A stretch of 64,000 nucleotides of DNA from Paractinoplanes polyasparticus (GTDB lineage Bacteria; Actinomycetota; Actinomycetes; Mycobacteriales; Micromonosporaceae): assembly GCF_019710575.1 (NCBI RefSeq), contig NZ_JAHWFK010000049.1, forward strand, positions 30,775 through 94,774, written 5' to 3'. Below the pieces are notes generated by a model. That model ran no database searches and was not told the origin of the DNA. It worked only from the letters and a program-made list of their open reading frames with translations. This document shows positions 16,327-25,317 of the stretch, one piece after another (the stretch's first letter is position 1; the number at the start of each line of letters is the position of its first letter). Both the position numbers and the translations under genes were made by a program.

Positions 16327-18282
16327 ATGAGAGCTCTCGCCCGGCTCAAGTACCGCGTGGCCGGTGGGTTCACCGCGCTGCTCCTGCTGTTCCTCACCCT
16401 GCTCGTCGCCCATTTCGCCGTCACCGAGCGCCAGCGCGTCCGGTACGAGCAGGTCACCCAGCGCGTCGGCGTCGCCCGCGACACCAACCGGGCCGTGCTG
16501 CAGTACATGACCGACGCCGAGACGGGCGTCCGCGGCTTCCAGACCACCGGCGAGACAGCCTTCCTCGAGCCCTACATCAGCGGCCGGGCCGGGGCGTTCA
16601 GCGCGCTCCAGCGGCTCGACGCGGACCCGCTCGACGACGAGACGGCCCGGCTGCTGCAGCTCGAGCGCCGGGCCGCCGAGGACTGGCTCTACGGATATGC
16701 GATCCCGATCGTCAACGCCGGCGTCGCCGACGCCGACCGGACCCGGGCGCTGCGCGGCAAGGACCTGTTCGACCGCCTCCGTACAGCCAATGCCGACGTG
16801 TTCGCCGCGGTCGAGAGCTACGAGCGGAGCGCCGGAGCCGCCGCCCGCGCCCGGTCCCAATGGGCCGCCCTGTTCTTCGCCGGCCTGGCCACCCTGGTCG
16901 TGCTGGCCGGTTTCGGCCTGGCCCTGCTGCATCAGCGGCACGTGCTCGTGCCGCTCGAGCACATCCGGCTCACGCTGCGCCGCCTGGCCGACGGCGACCT
17001 GTCGGCCCGCGCCGTCCCGTCCGGCCCGGGCGAGCTGCGCGCGGTGGCCGGCACCCTCAACGACCTGGCCGCCGAGACCGAGCGCCTGCGCAGCGCCGAG
17101 CAGGCCCGGGCCGCCCGCAGCGAGCTGCGCCAAGCGGTGAGCCACGAGCTGCAGGAGTCGCTGGAGCCGTCGGGCGCCGGCCTCCGGATCGCCGAGCTGA
17201 TCGGCACGACGCTGGACGCCGCGTCCGTGCACAGCCGGATCACCGTCCAGGCCGGGCGTCCGGTCGAGGTCGACTGGCCGGCCGGGGCCGGACCGCTCGA
17301 CCGGTCGGTCGTCGACCAGGCGCGGTCGTGCGCGCCCGGCGGCTCGCTGCGCCCGGCCGGCCTGCCGGGTGCGCTCGTCGTTCCGCTCAGCGGCGACGCC
17401 GGCTGCCCGCCCGGCCTGATCTGCGTGGTGCGGCCGGACCGTCCGGAGTGGCCGGAGGAGGATCGGCGGCTGCTCATCGGGCTGGCCCGGGAGATCGACC
17501 ACGCCGCCCACCAGGAGCGGCTGCGGCTGCGCCAGGCCCGGCTGATCAACGAGCTGCGGGTGCTCGACGAGCAGAAGAACGTCTTCGTCGCCACCGTCAC
17601 GCACGAGTTGCGCACGCCGCTGACCAGCATTCTCGGCTACGGCGAGATGCTGGCGGAGGACGAGGAGCACGGCCGCGGGCTGACTCCGGCCCAGGCCCGG
17701 GGCGTCGCTGCGATCCTGCGCAACGCGCACCGGCTCGAAGCCACCGTGTCCGACCTGCTGCTGCTCGACCGGTCCGTCGAGCGCGGCGGCGCCTCGGCTC
17801 CGGTCGACCTGGCCCGGTTGGTCGGCGAGGTGCACGCCGCGCTGGAGGTCTCGGCGCGGGCCAAGGGGCTGGACTGCACGCTGGCCACCGAGCCGGCCTG
17901 GGTGCGTGGCGACGCGGTCCAACTGGAACGGGCCCTGCGCAGTCTGCTCGACAACGCCGTCAAGTTCACCGCGCCCGGCGGGCGCCTGGACTGCCGTCTC
18001 GACTGCACCGCCGAGCGCGCCATGGTGACGGTGACCGACACCGGCATCGGCATCCCCGCCGACGACGTGCCCGGGCTGTTCACGCCCTTCCACCGCGCGG
18101 CCAACGCGATGGATCAGGCCGTGCAGGGCAACGGGCTGGGGCTGGCGATCGTCCGCACCATCGTCAGCGACCACGGCGGCACGGTGACCGCGCGCTCCGA
18201 GCTGGGCCGGGGCAGCACGTTCACGATGACTCTGCCGCTGATCCCGACGCTCGCAGCGCCCACCAGATCCGGTCCCGGGTGA
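16327..18282 (+). CDS. CHASE3-HAMP sensor histidine kinase
   Basis: 651-residue kinase: N-terminal helix (FTALLLLFLTLLVAHFAV), CHASE3 extracytoplasmic domain with the typical MTDAETGVRGFQTTGE, second helix at about 180-200, HAMP (RLADGDLSARAVPSG), a degenerate GAF-like region at about 275-390, H-box TVTHELRTPLTSILGYGEML near residue 425, N-box SLLDNAVKFT and ATP-binding DTGIGIP and GNGLGLAIV. No response regulator lies beside it, so it is an orphan. Its last 62 bp overlap the 3' end of the opposite-strand xanthine-dehydrogenase-like gene. Confidence 0.9.
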   Translation: MRALARLKYRVAGGFTALLLLFLTLLVAHFAVTERQRVRYEQVTQRVGVARDTNRAVLQYMTDAETGVRGFQTTGETAFLEPYISGRAGAFSALQRLDADPLDDETARLLQLERRAAEDWLYGYAIPIVNAGVADADRTRALRGKDLFDRLRTANADVFAAVESYERSAGAAARARSQWAALFFAGLATLVVLAGFGLALLHQRHVLVPLEHIRLTLRRLADGDLSARAVPSGPGELRAVAGTLNDLAAETERLRSAEQARAARSELRQAVSHELQESLEPSGAGLRIAELIGTTLDAASVHSRITVQAGRPVEVDWPAGAGPLDRSVVDQARSCAPGGSLRPAGLPGALVVPLSGDAGCPPGLICVVRPDRPEWPEEDRRLLIGLAREIDHAAHQERLRLRQARLINELRVLDEQKNVFVATVTHELRTPLTSILGYGEMLAEDEEHGRGLTPAQARGVAAILRNAHRLEATVSDLLLLDRSVERGGASAPVDLARLVGEVHAALEVSARAKGLDCTLATEPAWVRGDAVQLERALRSLLDNAVKFTAPGGRLDCRLDCTAERAMVTVTDTGIGIPADDVPGLFTPFHRAANAMDQAVQGNGLGLAIVRTIVSDHGGTVTARSELGRGSTFTMTLPLIPTLAAPTRSGPG

Positions 18283-20854
18283 GGGGCAGGTCGGTCAGGC
18301 GTACGCCGGTCGCGTCGCGCACCGCGTTGGCCAGCGCCGGCGCCACCGGGTTGAACGGGCTCTCGCTCATCGACTTGGCGCCCAGTGGCCCGATGGCGTC
18401 GTCGGTGTCCGCGAACAGCACCTCCGTGTGCGGCACATCGGCGTACGTCGGCAGGTGGTACTGCCGCAGGCCGACTGTCGTGACCTGGCCGTCCGGCCCG
18501 ATGTCGACATGCTCGGCCAGCGTCGCGCCCAGCGCCTGGGCCACGCCGCCCTCGATCTGACCCCGGCACTGCAGCGGGTTGATAACCGTGCCCGCGTCGG
18601 CGCTGTGCACGCTGCGCAGGATCCGCAGCTCGCCCGAGTCGGGATCGACCGCGACCCGGAACCACTGCGCGTTGAACGCCACCGACCGTGGACTGCCGCC
18701 CCAGTGCCCCTGTGCGGTCAGCGGCCGACCGGCCCGCGCCGCCAGCTCCTTGAGCACCGTCTCGGTCAGCGCGGCCCCCTTCGCCCCGGCGACCAGGAGC
18801 GCGTGCAGGCCGCGGGCGGCGTCCAGCACCGCCCGGCCCGCCACGACCACGCCGGTCGAGGCGAAGGCGCCGGTGTCGTGCCGCACCAGGTCGGTGTCGG
18901 ACTGCCGCACGGTGATGCGGTCGGGGGTGGTGCCGAGCGCGTCGGCCGCGATCTGGGCGTGCACGGTCGTGCTGCCGTTGCCGAACTCGGCCGTGCCGAC
19001 CGCGATCTCGAAGCCGCCGTCGGGCCGCAGCGTCGCCGTCGCGTCCGCGTAGTGCCCGCCCGGGGGCCCGGCCGCGATCATGGTGATCGCCATGCCGTCG
19101 CCCACCAGCCAGCCCGCCGGCGCCTGCTCCGCGGGCGACTTCGCGGCCGTACGGATGTGATCGAGGCACTGATCGAGGCCGTACGAGGCGATGGTCAGGT
19201 CGTCGACGTGGTCGCCGGGCGCGGTCAGATCGTCGCCGGGCCCGACGACGTTGCGCTCGCGCAGGTCGATCGGGTCGATCCCGAGCCGGCGGGCCAGCTC
19301 GTCGAGCGCCGACTCGACGGCGAACGACACCTGCCCGAGGCCGTAGCCGCGGAACGCGCCCGAAGGCACGGTGTTCGTGTAGACGGACCACGCGTCGGTG
19401 CGCATGTTGGCGCAGCGGTAGACGGCGATCGACTCGTGGCAGGCGTGATACATGACGGCGGGCCCGTGGTTGCCGTACGCCCCGGTGTCCGAGACCACGC
19501 GAAGTGCGAGCGCCGTGAGCGTGCCGTCGGCGCGCGCCCCCACCTTGACGGTGACCGTGAACGGATGCCGGGTGGTGGCCGACGTGAACTGCTCGGCCCG
19601 CGTGTACTCGTGCCGGACCGGCCGCCCGAGCCGCAGCACGGCCAGCGCGACCAGATCCTCGACCAGCATCTCCTGTTTGCCGCCGAACCCGCCGCCGACC
19701 CGGCCGGCGATCACCCGGACCCTGTCTTCCGGCAGGTCGTAGAGGACGGCGAGCGCGCGCCGGGTCAGGAACGGGGTCTGCGTGCTGGTGCGGATGACCA
19801 GCCGGCCGTCGTCGTCGAGCCAGCCGACCGCGCCGTGCGTCTCGAGGCTGGCGTGCTGCACGCGCGGCGTCCGGAACGTCTCCTCGTACACCTCGTCGGC
19901 CGCGGCGAAACCGGCCTCGACGTCGCCCAGTTCGGCGTGCCGTTCGGCGACGACGTTGCCCTCGCTGAGCGGGTGCAGCTGGGGCGCGCCCTCGGCCATC
20001 GCCTCGGCCGGGGAGAGGACGGCGGGCCGCACCTCGTACTCGACGGCCAGCGCCCGGCAGCCCTGTTCGGCGGCGGCCTCGCTGGTGGCGACCACCGCGG
20101 CCACCCGCTGACCGGCGAAGCGCACCACGTCGTCGAGCACCCGGGTGTCGGCCGGGTCCTCGGTCGGGTGCTCGTGCCGGGCGGTCGAGAACAGCTTGGC
20201 CGGCGCGTCGGCGTGGGTCAGCACCAGCACGACGCCGGGCACGGCCAGGGCGGCCTCGGTGCGGACGGCCAGGATGCGGGCGTGCGGGTGGGGGGAGCGC
20301 AGCACCTTGAGGTGCAGCACGCCGGGGACGTCCAGGTCGAACGTGTAGCGGGCGTGGCCGGTCACCACGTCCGGTCCGGCCGGCGCGCCCAGGTCGGCGC
20401 CGACCGCCGCGCCGGGGGCGGGCTCGGCCACATTGACGCGGCCGGCGAGGGCGTCGGCGACCGCGCGGTAGCCCGTGCACCGGCAGAGGTTGCCCTTGAG
20501 GGCGCGCGGCAGGTCGGCGCGCTGGTCTTCGGTGAGCGCGGCCGTCGTCATGATCAGTCCGGCCGTACAGAAGCCGCACTGGAAGCCCTGGGCGTCGAGG
20601 AACGACTGTTGCACCGGGTGCAGGCCGTCGTCGCCGGCCAGGCCCTCGATCGTGGTGACGCTGCGGCCGGCCGCGCGGAAGGCCGGGTAGACGCAGGAGT
20701 GCACCGGCACGCCGTCGACGTGCACGGTGCACGCGCCGCAGTCGCCGGTGTCGCACCCCTTCTTGACCCCGAAGCAGCCCTGTTCGCGCAGGTAGGTGCG
20801 CAGGCACTGGCCGGGCCGGGGCGCGCCGTCGTGCTCGGCGCCGTTTATGATCAT
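18221..20854 (-). CDS. Xanthine-dehydrogenase-family molybdenum hydroxylase, fused Fe-S and Mo subunits
   Basis: 877 residues. The first 160 form the two-[2Fe-2S] subunit: Cys34, 39, 42 and 54 in GCDTGDCGACTVHVDG and HSC, then QCGFCTAG and CRC. The rest is the molybdopterin subunit with RVGGGFGGKQ, AFRGYGLGQ and SMSESPFNPVAPALANA, whose Glu sits where the catalytic base of this family lies. The Fe-S and Mo parts are usually separate genes; here they are one chain. ATG 20854 overlaps the FAD-subunit stop (ATGA). The likely reaction is hydroxylation of a purine or other N-heterocycle, but the substrate is not deducible. Confidence 0.9.
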   Translation of the reverse strand: MIINGAEHDGAPRPGQCLRTYLREQGCFGVKKGCDTGDCGACTVHVDGVPVHSCVYPAFRAAGRSVTTIEGLAGDDGLHPVQQSFLDAQGFQCGFCTAGLIMTTAALTEDQRADLPRALKGNLCRCTGYRAVADALAGRVNVAEPAPGAAVGADLGAPAGPDVVTGHARYTFDLDVPGVLHLKVLRSPHPHARILAVRTEAALAVPGVVLVLTHADAPAKLFSTARHEHPTEDPADTRVLDDVVRFAGQRVAAVVATSEAAAEQGCRALAVEYEVRPAVLSPAEAMAEGAPQLHPLSEGNVVAERHAELGDVEAGFAAADEVYEETFRTPRVQHASLETHGAVGWLDDDGRLVIRTSTQTPFLTRRALAVLYDLPEDRVRVIAGRVGGGFGGKQEMLVEDLVALAVLRLGRPVRHEYTRAEQFTSATTRHPFTVTVKVGARADGTLTALALRVVSDTGAYGNHGPAVMYHACHESIAVYRCANMRTDAWSVYTNTVPSGAFRGYGLGQVSFAVESALDELARRLGIDPIDLRERNVVGPGDDLTAPGDHVDDLTIASYGLDQCLDHIRTAAKSPAEQAPAGWLVGDGMAITMIAAGPPGGHYADATATLRPDGGFEIAVGTAEFGNGSTTVHAQIAADALGTTPDRITVRQSDTDLVRHDTGAFASTGVVVAGRAVLDAARGLHALLVAGAKGAALTETVLKELAARAGRPLTAQGHWGGSPRSVAFNAQWFRVAVDPDSGELRILRSVHSADAGTVINPLQCRGQIEGGVAQALGATLAEHVDIGPDGQVTTVGLRQYHLPTYADVPHTEVLFADTDDAIGPLGAKSMSESPFNPVAPALANAVRDATGVRLTDLPLTRDRIWWALRASGSAAESS

Positions 20855-21633
20855 GGTGCCAGCTCCGCGCGCACCTGCTCGGCGTAGAGCCGGGTCAGAT
20901 GCCGCCGCCACGCCGGCAGCCCGTGCACGTCGTCGACGTAGGCGTCGTCCGGGATCCGCTCGGCCAGCGCCACCTGCACCAGCTCGGCCCCGGGGCGCTC
21001 GGCGAAGGTCAGCACGTACGGGCGCCTGGTCGCCGCGGTCACCGTGACGACGAGCCCGTCGTCGGCGGTCACCCGCCCGATCACCAGCACCCCGGAGCGG
21101 CCGTGGGCATGCAGAGAGCCTTGCCGGTACGCGGTGCGGGAGCGCAACGACCCGGCCGGGAGCAGCATCGAGCGCAGCAACTCGCCCTCGTCCAGCACGG
21201 TCGCGCCCTCGCCGGTCACGAAGTCGGCCACCTTCACCGTGCGGTCGCCCTCGGGCCCCTGCAGCAGCACGGTGCCGTCGAGGGCGGCCCCCAGCGCGAT
21301 CATCGGCCCGGCCGGCAGCGCGGCACACAGGTTGCCGCCGACGGTGGCCACGTTCCAGATCTTGAAGGAGGCCAGGAACGCGTGGCAGCACTTCTCGGCG
21401 ATGTCGTTGCCGCTGGCGGCGAGCTCGGCGATGGTACAGGTGGCGGCGACCTCCAAGCCGTCGTCATGCCAGGTCAGGGCGGCCCAGCCCGCGGTCGTCA
21501 GGTCGAGCAGCCGCGTCACATGGGGGCGCGGCTCGCCGAACAGGGCCGTGCCGCCGCCCAGCCACGCGTCGCCCGGCCGCCACTGGCCCACCTGAGCTGG
21601 GCTGATCACTTCGGCCACGGTGTTCAGGTCCAC
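20851..21633 (-). CDS. FAD-binding subunit of the molybdenum hydroxylase
   Basis: 260-residue CoxM/XdhB-type FAD subunit that passes electrons from the Fe-S clusters. The FAD-binding signature VATVGGNLCAALPAGPM is at about residues 95-111, and the opening region has the family pattern DAWLGGGTALFGEP. It is first in the operon, with its stop overlapping the start of the fused Fe-S/Mo gene. No maturation factors (XdhC-like, molybdenum cytidylyltransferase) are found nearby. Confidence 0.9.
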   Translation of the reverse strand: MDLNTVAEVISPAQVGQWRPGDAWLGGGTALFGEPRPHVTRLLDLTTAGWAALTWHDDGLEVAATCTIAELAASGNDIAEKCCHAFLASFKIWNVATVGGNLCAALPAGPMIALGAALDGTVLLQGPEGDRTVKVADFVTGEGATVLDEGELLRSMLLPAGSLRSRTAYRQGSLHAHGRSGVLVIGRVTADDGLVVTVTAATRRPYVLTFAERPGAELVQVALAERIPDDAYVDDVHGLPAWRRHLTRLYAEQVRAELAP

Positions 21634-21662
21634 GTCCGTACGTTACGCGCGTCGTGTTTCGG

Positions 21663-23093
21663 CTACCTGACGATCGATGTCGTTGCTGCGACGGTCGCCG
21701 CCCACAGCAGGAAGAGCGCGGCCGGCCGGCGCGGCGCGTCGATCCACGGCGGAGGCGGCAGCGGGCTGATCTCGAGGGCGCGGATGCGGGTGTCGCGCAG
21801 GGCCGCCACCAGCTGATCGGCCGTGCGCTGGTGGGAGCGTGACGGCCACGGCGCCGGCACGGGCACGTTGAGCACGGCCTCGCCCGCGGTCAGCACCACG
21901 GTCCCCTCGTCGTCGTGCACGATCGCGCTGTCGGTCGCCCACGGCTGCCGGGTCCGCTCGCGGAAGCCGACCGACGCCACGCCGCCCACGTGCCAGCGCA
22001 GCCGGGGCCGCAGCTGAGAGCGCCACGCGTACTCGTAGCCGGCCGCGGCGGCCAGGGCGGCCACGACGATCAGCGTGGTGCGGGGGAGCCCGGCGAACCG
22101 GCACAGCTCGGCCGCGGCCAGCGCCGCGCCCAGACCGATGGCGACGGTGGCCGTCCACGCCCGGCGCGGCGAGATGCGGTGCTCGCGGGGCTGGAAGGCG
22201 TCCGCGTCGCGGTCGGCCGGGCGCAGCGCGTCCGGGTCGACCAGTTGCTCCTCGTCGTCCTCGATCTCGCGCGGCAGGCCCTCGACCACGTCGTACGGCA
22301 CCTCGATGACCGGGCCGACCGGGCCCACCGGCACGTGCAGCCGCTCGCCGACCTCGAGCGCGCACCACGAGCCCTCGCGCGGGTCGCCGTAGAGCACCGC
22401 GGCCTCGGTGTGGACGTCGTCCTCGTCGTGCCGCGGTTCCGGTTCGGCCACGTCGAAGGCGAACTCGCGGGCCGTGCTCCCGTCCTCGGACGGGAGCAGC
22501 ACGTGCACGTAGCCCTCCTGCTCGACAGCTCGCACCGCGTGCACGGGCTGCGGCACCGTGAACAGGCGGCGCAGCGCGGCCTGGGCCCGGACGGCCCGGG
22601 TCAGCAGCGCGCACCCGAGGCCGAAGGCGGCGACGGTGACGGCCAGCCAGGGCACCGCGGCGTCGTCGACACCCACCCACACCACCCCGGCCGCCGAGGC
22701 GACCAGCAGCACGAAGCCGCCGACCTCAGCCGGGGCGGCGACGTGGGGAAGGGCGTACGGGGGTGGCGGGCGCCGGTGCGGGACGGGCAGCGGGGCCGGG
22801 GCAGCGTCGAGGCGGGCGACCAGGACGGCGACCGCCGCGTACACCCAGACGGCGAGGACGGCGGGGAAGCCGGTCGCGAGCGGGGTCCACAGCACCGCGC
22901 CGAGGATCGCGGCCCAGGCCGCTGCGCCCCGCTGGGCGTACACCATGGCCGCGGGCGCCAGAAGAACGCCCAGCCCGACCCAGCGCGCGGCCGGCGCTGG
23001 GTCGGACGGGCCGCCGAACAGCCCGAAGACCAGCAGAAAGGTCACCAGGCCGGCGACCGGCACCATCGATTCCGCGCGTAGCAGGGGACGCAT
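21663..23093 (-). CDS. Hypothetical multi-pass membrane protein
   Basis: 476 residues with no family I recognise. Hydrophobic helices appear near residues 10-27, 38-52, 58-92 and 125-170. A soluble acidic region at about 175-310 carries EIEDDEEQLVDPDALRPADRD, and two more helices lie at about 318-355, with a C-terminal helix (PAALFLLWAATVAATTSIV). The layout, helices flanking a cytosolic domain that might read an input, resembles actinobacterial membrane proteins of unknown role. It lies between the molybdenum hydroxylase and the beta-helix gene on the same strand. Confidence 0.7.
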   Translation of the reverse strand: MRPLLRAESMVPVAGLVTFLLVFGLFGGPSDPAPAARWVGLGVLLAPAAMVYAQRGAAAWAAILGAVLWTPLATGFPAVLAVWVYAAVAVLVARLDAAPAPLPVPHRRPPPPYALPHVAAPAEVGGFVLLVASAAGVVWVGVDDAAVPWLAVTVAAFGLGCALLTRAVRAQAALRRLFTVPQPVHAVRAVEQEGYVHVLLPSEDGSTAREFAFDVAEPEPRHDEDDVHTEAAVLYGDPREGSWCALEVGERLHVPVGPVGPVIEVPYDVVEGLPREIEDDEEQLVDPDALRPADRDADAFQPREHRISPRRAWTATVAIGLGAALAAAELCRFAGLPRTTLIVVAALAAAAGYEYAWRSQLRPRLRWHVGGVASVGFRERTRQPWATDSAIVHDDEGTVVLTAGEAVLNVPVPAPWPSRSHQRTADQLVAALRDTRIRALEISPLPPPPWIDAPRRPAALFLLWAATVAATTSIVR

Positions 23094-23140
23094 GTCCTCA
23101 TGGTCATCGACGGTGCCGGACCGCGGAGCGGGTTTGCCGG

Positions 23141-25306
23141 TTACGGGCCGCTGACGAGCGGGGCCATCTGCCGGGCGCTGTTCACGGTCGGCCCGGTGCT
23201 GTTGATGATGTTCGTGATCGTGCCGGTGCCGCCGAGCGAGACCGTCACCATGTCACGGAAGCGCACGCCCGGCTTCACCGGCACCTCGAACGCCCGCGCC
23301 GCCACGACCGACGGGTTGACGTTGAAGAAGCAGTAGCTGCCCAGCCCCCACGCCTCGTGCGTGTTCACCGAGTCGGCGACCTTGTAGGCGGCCCAGCCCC
23401 GGGTGGAGCCGTTCATCCAGGCGGCCTGGTTCGGCGGGTCGTACGGCATCTCGTTCTGATAGAAGTACGTCCGCCCGCCGTTGCCGTTCCAGATCGTCTG
23501 GTACTGCTGGTAGTGCTCGACGAACAGGCCGTACATCGTCACGTCGTCGCCGTTGACGATCAGCCCGTTGCGGCCGGTGTTGACGTTCCAGCCCACCGTG
23601 CCGTTGTTGCCGTGGTCGGCCCGCCAGATCCAGGCGTGGTCGCCGATCACGTTGTCGCTGTTCACCTCGACGCTGACCGTGGCCTTGCCGGCGATCGAGC
23701 CGCCGACCCGCACGAACACGTCACTCAGCACGGTCGGGTTGGCCGCGTGCGAGGCCGACGATCCGGCCGGTCCCACCTGCAGCAGAGTGTTCGAGTTGGT
23801 CGTACCCGCGTCGAAGAGCACCCCGGCCAGCCGGACCCCGTCGACGTCGGCGATCTGCATCGCGTTCACGCCGCCCGTCGGCACGAAGGTGGCCAGGCCC
23901 AGACCCAGGATCACCGTGTTGGCCCGGGTGACGTTCAGCGTCTGGTTGAGGTTGTAGACACCGGGGGTGACCAGCAGGTTCTTGCCGGACGCGAGGGCCG
24001 CGTTGATCGTCGTGGCGGTGTCACCGGGCTTGACGACGTAGAACGTGCTGATCGGCAGGCTCGCCCCGGCCGGGTTGCCGTTGGCCCAGGTGGTGCCGCT
24101 CGCGTTGCTGCGCAGGGCGGGCACGAAGACCTGGTAGGCGCCGGCCTGGTCGACGTACAGGTAGGGCTTCTCGGCGACGATCGGCGACGAGCCGATCGTC
24201 GTGAAGGGCGGGTTGGGGAAGCTCTGGGCCGGCGCGCCGGGCGAGCCGACGAAGACCTGGTTCCAGTTCGATCCGCTCCAGCTGCCCATCTGCGTGTTGC
24301 GGGTGAGGAACTGCTGCTGGGTGCCGGACTGGATCTGCCCGTCGATCCGCGAGTCGGCGATGAACCCGCCGGACGACCAGCCCCCGTCGGAGAGAGCCAG
24401 GTTCCCGCGTACGTGCATCCGGCGGTACGGCGCGGCCTGCGACACCGCCCAGCGGTCCAGCCCGTCCGGCGGGGTCACACTGAGCCCCTCGGCCGACCGC
24501 CAGAAGTTCTGGGTGGCGTTCTGCGATCCGTCGTGCCACCAGTCGGCCTCGGCGTGCACGTGCCCGTTGATGTTGACCTGATCGGGATTGAGGCCGAGAC
24601 CGGCGACCTGGGTGAAGAAGCCGACGTTGACGTCGTTGGTGTAGTTGCCCGGCTTGAACAGCAGCGCGTACCGCTGCGTCCCGAACTGGTTCTCGACCTG
24701 CTGGTTGAAGACGGTGTTGAGCCGGTTCTGGATGGTCGCGGACGACATCGACGGGTCGAAGACCGTCACGTTGGGCCCGAGGTCGGGGTTGCCGGGGTTC
24801 GGCGGCACGGTCGTCGGCGGAGGGGTTCCGGTCCCGCTCATGGTCCACTTCTGGTTGGCGCCGCCGCCGCACGTCCACAGCTGCAACTTCGCGCCGTCGG
24901 CCAGGTTGTTGTTCGTGATGTCGAGGCACTTGCCGGCCTTGACGTTGACCAGGTCCCGGGCCGCGTTGAGGGTCCACTGCTGGCTGGTCAGCCCGCTGAA
25001 GCAGTCCCACAGGTGCACGACCGCGCCGTCGGTGGTGGCGCCGTTGGCCACGTCGAGGCACTTGCCGAGGCCGCGCAGCGAGCCGTCGTCGCCGAGCGTC
25101 CAGGTCTGGTTGGCGCCGGGGGAGCACGTCCACATCTGGGGCTGGTTGCCGTTGGCCGTGCTGCCGTTCGTCACGTCCAGGCACTTGCCGTTGGCCGCGC
25201 TGGTGATCGTGCCGGTCGTCGCCGCTTCCGCCGCGGTGACGCCGATGATCCCCACGGCGGTGGTGGCCAGGCCGACGATGGCGGCGGCCAGGATTCTTCG
25301 CTTCAT
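23141..25306 (-). CDS. Secreted ricin-lectin (CBM13) protein with parallel beta-helix domain
   Basis: 721 residues. A signal peptide (ends AEA) is followed by a ricin-B/CBM13 trefoil at about 30-155 with three QxW repeats (NQTWTLGDDG, SQQWTLNAA, NQKWTMSG), a Pro/Thr linker, and a large domain with right-handed beta-helix character (PYLYVDQAGAYQVFVPALRS, INAALASGKNLLVTPGVYNL). Similar actinomycete proteins are labelled adenylyl cyclase or coagulation factor 5/8 without support; a carbohydrate-active (GH55- or lyase-like) role is more plausible. It starts 11 bp after the alginate-lyase-fold gene with its own GAGGAAAC ribosome site, so the two form one operon. Catalytic residues cannot be named. 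Confidence 0.82.
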   Translation of the reverse strand: MKRRILAAAIVGLATTAVGIIGVTAAEAATTGTITSAANGKCLDVTNGSTANGNQPQMWTCSPGANQTWTLGDDGSLRGLGKCLDVANGATTDGAVVHLWDCFSGLTSQQWTLNAARDLVNVKAGKCLDITNNNLADGAKLQLWTCGGGANQKWTMSGTGTPPPTTVPPNPGNPDLGPNVTVFDPSMSSATIQNRLNTVFNQQVENQFGTQRYALLFKPGNYTNDVNVGFFTQVAGLGLNPDQVNINGHVHAEADWWHDGSQNATQNFWRSAEGLSVTPPDGLDRWAVSQAAPYRRMHVRGNLALSDGGWSSGGFIADSRIDGQIQSGTQQQFLTRNTQMGSWSGSNWNQVFVGSPGAPAQSFPNPPFTTIGSSPIVAEKPYLYVDQAGAYQVFVPALRSNASGTTWANGNPAGASLPISTFYVVKPGDTATTINAALASGKNLLVTPGVYNLNQTLNVTRANTVILGLGLATFVPTGGVNAMQIADVDGVRLAGVLFDAGTTNSNTLLQVGPAGSSASHAANPTVLSDVFVRVGGSIAGKATVSVEVNSDNVIGDHAWIWRADHGNNGTVGWNVNTGRNGLIVNGDDVTMYGLFVEHYQQYQTIWNGNGGRTYFYQNEMPYDPPNQAAWMNGSTRGWAAYKVADSVNTHEAWGLGSYCFFNVNPSVVAARAFEVPVKPGVRFRDMVTVSLGGTGTITNIINSTGPTVNSARQMAPLVSGP

Positions 25307-25317
25307 GTTTCCTCGCC

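Noticed and set aside
15433..18174. A 913-codon open frame on the minus strand
   Set aside because: It is antisense to the penicillin-binding protein and CHASE3 kinase, both with intact catalytic motifs. The opposite frame has no recognisable domain.
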